From positions 1-7,773 of the forward strand of contig JAHLWT010000191.1 in NCBI GenBank assembly GCA_019057775.1: a stretch of 7,773 bases of DNA, given 5' to 3'. The notes beneath the pieces were generated by a model. That model worked only from the letters and a program-made list of their open reading frames with translations. It did no database searches and was not told the DNA's origin. Positions 6,383 through 7,773 of this stretch are shown piece after piece. This DNA is from Promethearchaeota archaeon (GTDB lineage Archaea > Asgardarchaeota > Lokiarchaeia > Sigynarchaeales > SOKP01). How positions within the stretch are numbered: position 1 is the stretch's first letter; each line of letters begins with the position of its first letter. The position numbers were made by a program, and so were the translations under genes.

Positions 6383-7168
6383 TTATTTACTCTTCCTTTG
6401 AGCCAATATTAAGCAAACAATACAGGCTACTTTATTTTTTTCAAGGGTGAATTTACCTTTGCTAAAATTTTCCTTTGTATATTTTGTCCATCTATTTTTT
6501 ATGCGTCGGAAATACTCCTCTTTTATAATTACTAATCCATTTTCTGTAAACTTTTGTAATCTCTGATTATCATAGAATCTGTGCCATGTTATACTGGATT
6601 TCTCTGCATAAGGCACGGTGATGAACACTTTTCCTGTTGGAGTCAACACGCGTTTGATTTCTTTTAGTGCTATCAAATCGCCATTTTCATATTGGGGATC
6701 ACCAAAGGTACCTATGCCAATGTGTTCAAGTGTAGATACCAATATTATTTGATCGAAAAAATCGTTTTCAAAAAGCAAACTCCGAATATCTGAGAGATAA
6801 AATTTCATTTCCAAAGGTCTCTCATTGTATTCTCCAATATCGACTCCATAAGTATCGTAGCCTCTGGCAATTAATTCATAGGACAGGAAACTTCCAGAAC
6901 ATCCTATGTCTAAAACCTTTTTCTTATTTTTATCTAAATTTCTTAGAATCCACAAGTACTCAACAGCCCTTTCGTTTACTCTACGCTTAATAAATTGTAG
7001 TAATAACCCATTTGTTATTGTAAGCCAGAAATATAATCTCCCAACCATCAATTTGGGAACACCAATAAAGGAAAGAAATCTCAGGATGCTCAACAATAAA
7101 AATTTAAGCTGAGTATGGAGAAATCCCCTGGATGATGATCTATTAAGAATATCTTTATTCAATTTCAT
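6383..7168 (-). CDS. SAM-dependent methyltransferase, DUF268-like
   Basis: This 261-residue protein has a class I methyltransferase domain. Motif I is KVLDIGCSGSFLSYEL (84-99). TYGVDIGEY (106-114) carries ribose-binding Asp110. The segment STLEHIGIGTFGDPQYENGD (145-164), followed by ALKEIKRVLTPTGKVFITVP, matches the pattern EHIGLGxxGDPxxxxGDLxAxxEIxRVLxPGG seen in DUF268 and related sugar-cluster methyltransferases. HRFYDNQRLQKF (196-207) continues that match. The first 60 residues are basic and hydrophobic with a possible membrane-associated helix (about 22-37). GAGGAA eight bases before the ATG is a good ribosome-binding site. The ATG overlaps, as ATGA, the stop of a gene tail upstream (7165-7167), a relic of the gene that once preceded it. 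Its stop lies two bases before the GT2 start. The acceptor is unknown. Confidence 0.87.
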   Translation of the reverse strand: MKLNKDILNRSSSRGFLHTQLKFLLLSILRFLSFIGVPKLMVGRLYFWLTITNGLLLQFIKRRVNERAVEYLWILRNLDKNKKKVLDIGCSGSFLSYELIARGYDTYGVDIGEYNERPLEMKFYLSDIRSLLFENDFFDQIILVSTLEHIGIGTFGDPQYENGDLIALKEIKRVLTPTGKVFITVPYAEKSSITWHRFYDNQRLQKFTENGLVIIKEEYFRRIKNRWTKYTKENFSKGKFTLEKNKVACIVCLILAQRKSK

Positions 7169-7239
7169 TCACACAATTCCTCATGCAATTTTTCTATTGA
7201 TGAAATTTGTTTTTTTATATTTAACTTGTCGTTCGTCCT
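7165..7239 (-). pseudogene. Stranded C-terminal tail of a GT4-like gene upstream of the methyltransferase
   Basis: In the frame that ends at TGA 7165-7167 the minus strand encodes RTNDKLNIKKQISSIEK followed by LHEELCE. The pattern (I/F-x-I-K/E-K-x-x-x-x-I-E-x-L-x-x-x-L) resembles the closing helix of GT4 glycosyltransferases, for example FSIEKNVRKIEELYLQILE of the GT4 at the right edge of this window. It is not the C-terminus of the GT4 whose 5' end lies against it. The stop overlaps the methyltransferase start (ATGA), as expected of a former operon neighbour. The tail therefore seems to be the only surviving part of a gene that once preceded the methyltransferase. At about 24 codons the assignment is tentative. 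Confidence 0.45.
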
Positions 7240-7274
7240 GAAAGGAATTCCCTTTCATCAGTTCCTATCTTCAT
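7221..7274 (-). pseudogene. Truncated 5' end of the WbaZ-like GT4 gene
   Basis: An ATG at 7274 reads MKIGTDEREFLSGRTTS and stops at 7221-7223. The first 12 residues differ from the intact GT4 at 2363-3469 (MKIGIDAREFLS) only at positions 5 and 7. Similarity ends abruptly at about 7240, where the sequence becomes the tail of a different gene in another frame. It sits 74 bases after the stop of the GT4 at the right edge, the same arrangement as at 3469-3545. The fragment is a scar of a recombination or deletion that removed almost all of a second copy of this gene, and it has no plausible function. Confidence 0.8.
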
Positions 7275-7773
7275 CGCAGATTTTTAAACCACGGATTTAG
7301 AAGGTATTTATTTCTTTTTTGTTTTGAAAAACTTTATTGACTCCAGCGCTATTCGAGAATTTGTAAATATAGTTCCTCAATTTTCCTTACATTTTTCTCT
7401 ATGCTGAAATTTTCCTCCATAAGTCGCTTTCCCTCCAGTCCCATCTTGCGGGCTTTTTCTTTATCCTTCAGTAATTCTGCAATTGCAGATGCCAGCGCTC
7501 CAGGGTTACCAGGTGGCACGAGCAGGCCATTAACTCCATCTTGGACAATTTCGACATTTCCGCCTACAGCTGTGGCGACAACCGGCAATCCACAGGCCAT
7601 TGCCTCAAGTAAACTCCTGTTGAATCCCTCAGACAAAGAAGGTAAACTGAAAATATCCATGCACCTCAATATCTGTGGCATATCTTCATAAAAGCCAGCA
7701 AAAATAATATGGGACGATAATTCTAAATCTTTCACTTTTGCCTGAAGAGAGAGGCGATACCTGTCATCTCCAT
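7246..7773. repeat. Direct repeat, right copy (full form) of a GT4-GT4 gene boundary
   Basis: This is the counterpart of the left copy. Positions 7246-7382 match 3441-3578 at roughly 87% identity and 7719-7773 match 3575-3629 exactly. The 340 bases in between are absent on the left. The match reaches the last base of the window, so the repeat's true right boundary is not visible. Confidence 0.9.
7349..7773 (-). CDS. GT4-family glycosyltransferase, C-terminal part, cut by window edge
   Basis: The frame is open from the right edge to TAG at 7349-7351, giving 140 residues that start GDDRYRLSLQAKVKDLEL. A GTG at 7735 is internal (the V of AKVKDL), not a start, because the reading frame and the family match continue past it. 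The visible part is the GT4 donor-binding domain: SSHIIFAGFYEDMPQILRCM, DIFSLPSLSEGFNRSLLEAM with the E-x7-E motif EGFNRSLLE, then CGLPVVATAVGGNVEIV and NGLLVPPGNP, closing in FSIEKNVRKIEELYLQILE. These are standard retaining glycosyltransferase features. The N-terminal acceptor domain and start lie outside the window. GC content (about 47-52% in sampled lines) is clearly above the block 4891-7168. The decayed remnant at 3545-3887 derives from a copy of this gene. Its sugar specificity is unknown. Confidence 0.9.
   Translation of the reverse strand, partial: GDDRYRLSLQAKVKDLELSSHIIFAGFYEDMPQILRCMDIFSLPSLSEGFNRSLLEAMACGLPVVATAVGGNVEIVQDGVNGLLVPPGNPGALASAIAELLKDKEKARKMGLEGKRLMEENFSIEKNVRKIEELYLQILE

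Noticed and set aside
7349..7735. Complete 128-residue protein starting at GTG 7735
   Set aside because: The frame stays open to the window edge and the identical sequence at 3575-3629 continues upstream as GT4 coding DNA, so this GTG is an internal valine.
1..7773. CRISPR array, tRNA, rRNA, insertion sequence or transposase
   Set aside because: No short regularly spaced repeats, no tRNA-like cloverleaf, no transposase motifs and no terminal inverted repeats flanking the duplicated block were found by reading both strands.

Overview
This window is a fragment of a surface-polysaccharide (O-antigen, capsule or exopolysaccharide type) gene cluster. Every supportable gene lies on the minus strand, so transcription runs from position 7773 towards 1. 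Base composition is AT-rich, roughly 35-45% GC by sampled lines. Where ribosome-binding sites are visible they are of the Shine-Dalgarno type (GGGAG, AAGGA, AAGGAAGAG, GAGGAA). The protein families are typical of bacteria, but an archaeon with a bacterial-type cluster cannot be excluded and no taxon is assigned.

In order of transcription: a GT4 glycosyltransferase running off the right edge (7349-7773); a junction with scraps of two other glycosyltransferase genes (7165-7274); a DUF268-like SAM methyltransferase (6383-7168); a WaaE-like GT2 glycosyltransferase (5607-6380); a second methyltransferase overlapping it (4891-5631); a possible 45-residue ORF (4734-4871); a third methyltransferase (3888-4727); a decayed GT4 remnant (3545-3887); two intact GT4 glycosyltransferases (2363-3469 and 1051-2205); a hexapeptide-repeat O-acyltransferase (438-890); a stretch with a decayed acyl-carrier-protein-like sequence and a hairpin (about 131-402); and the first 34 codons of an asparagine synthetase (asnB) running off the left edge (1-102).

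The likely joint role is assembly and decoration of an oligosaccharide repeat unit. The GT4 and GT2 enzymes would build the chain, the three methyltransferases could methylate sugars or the glycan end, and the acyltransferase would add acetyl or a similar group. AsnB-type amidotransferases are frequent in such loci and may amidate a uronic acid or aminate a sugar. No polymerase, flippase, chain-length regulator or nucleotide-sugar synthesis gene is visible.

The most informative feature is recombination. The boundary between an upstream GT4 gene and a downstream GT4 gene beginning MKIGIDAREFLS occurs twice, at about 3441-3629 and 7246-7773, as direct repeats. At the right copy the upstream gene is intact and the downstream gene is cut after 12 codons. 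At the left copy the downstream gene is intact, and the upstream gene has lost 340 bp between AATT tetranucleotides and is frameshifted. The block between the copies holds three methyltransferases and one GT2. The window shows a cluster built and decayed by modular gene exchange; I see no evidence of a new defence, mobile or regulatory system.
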